From NCBI GenBank assembly GCA_964370195.1, contig CAYJIH010000079.1, forward strand, positions 1-5,755: a DNA stretch of 5,755 nt, in the 5' to 3' direction. The notes under the pieces were generated by a model. It saw nothing but the letters and a program-made list of their open reading frames with translations. It was not told where the DNA came from and searched no databases. Origin of the DNA: JAAYCI01 sp964370195 (GTDB taxonomy: Bacteria; Bacillota; Clostridia; Oscillospirales; Ruminococcaceae). Position 1 is the first letter of the stretch; each line of letters opens with the position of its first letter. This document shows, piece after piece, positions 5,635-5,755 of this stretch. A program made the translations under genes and the position numbers.

Positions 5635-5660
5635 CAGGGCTTGTTTTGCCTGCTAGCTTT
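5632..5660 (+). terminator. weak hairpin at the operon end, possible terminator
   Basis: TAGCAGG (5632-5638, starting with the stop codon) pairs with CCTGCTA (5649-5655). One further C-G pair is possible across a bulged G (C5640 with G5648), around a T-rich loop. Only GCTTT follows, so this is a poor intrinsic terminator. The GC hairpin (GGGC 5670-5673, loop GCT, GCCC 5677-5680) and AT-rich palindrome of the following repeat may help end or protect the transcript. Confidence 0.35.
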
Positions 5661-5738
5661 AAGACCGCAGGGCGCTGCCCCGCACCCCGCAATTTTTTGG
5701 AAAAAATTGAGTAAAACTTTTATGCAAGGGCACGTTTT
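5656..5738 (-). repeat. dispersed two-hairpin repeat element, copy B (inverted)
   Basis: Read on the minus strand: AAAACGTGCCC (complement of 5728-5738), AAAAGTTTT, a perfect palindrome (CAATTTTTT/AAAAAATTG, 5690-5709 with a 2-nt loop), GCGGGGTGCGGGGC, the GC hairpin GGGC-AGC-GCCC, TGCGG, and CTTAAAGC ending at 5656. This is the block order of copy A at 1060-1140. Outer matches may continue to the window edge (GGGCAGCG 5743-5750 versus CGCTGCCC 5673-5680, which are themselves an inverted repeat). A GTAAAAC/GTTTTAC inverted repeat (5711-5717, 5734-5740) adds another possible stem. The element starts 21 nt after the stop codon of the second gene. Confidence 0.75.
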
Positions 5739-5755
5739 ACGCGGGCAGCGTTTGG

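Overview
The window looks like chromosomal DNA from a strictly anaerobic low-GC-type Firmicute, most likely a gut Clostridia/Oscillospirales member. This is an inference. It rests on the protein family found here (oxygen-sensitive 2-hydroxyacyl-CoA dehydratase activators), a TTG start codon, a strong AAGGAG ribosome-binding site, moderately GC-rich genes beside very AT-rich, repeat-laden spacers, and GC-rich hairpin repeats of a kind I associate with such genomes. No ribosomal RNA or other taxonomic marker is present.

Layout. Positions 1-104 hold only the tail of whatever lies upstream; no gene can be supported. A strong intrinsic terminator follows (105-142). From about 143 to 1310 there is a gene-poor spacer of roughly 1.17 kb. 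It holds an imperfect inverted repeat (153-245), three unrelated short tandem-repeat tracts (14-nt, 9-nt and 12-nt units, 406-650), one doubtful 39-residue minus-strand ORF, and a dispersed hairpin repeat at 1060-1140. A promoter with an extended -10 (1190-1219) lies just before the first gene, and a perfect 17-nt palindrome covers its -35 element.

The rest is a two-gene operon on the plus strand. Gene 1 (1317-4292, 991 aa) carries two consecutive BadF/BadG/BcrA/BcrD-type ATPase (ASKHA-fold activase) domains. Each has the two cysteines expected to hold a [4Fe-4S] cluster, 39 residues apart. A cysteine-rich DUF2229/COG3580-like module follows. Gene 2 (4306-5634, 442 aa) is a COG3581/HgdB-like protein with its own conserved cysteines. 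In many anaerobes the equivalent of gene 1 plus gene 2 is one protein of about 1,400 residues; here they are separate, 13 nt apart, with a strong ribosome-binding site between them.

How they may work together. By analogy with HgdC/HgdAB and with double-cubane-cluster protein systems, the ATPase half would accept an electron from ferredoxin or flavodoxin and use ATP hydrolysis to push it, at very low potential, onto a metal cluster in the cysteine-rich and HgdB-like parts. The substrate is unknown. No CoA transferase, classical dehydratase pair, acyl-CoA dehydrogenase or transporter is encoded in the window. A second, inverted copy of the hairpin repeat (5656-5738, minus) sits immediately after gene 2, so the operon is bracketed by two head-to-head copies of the same element.
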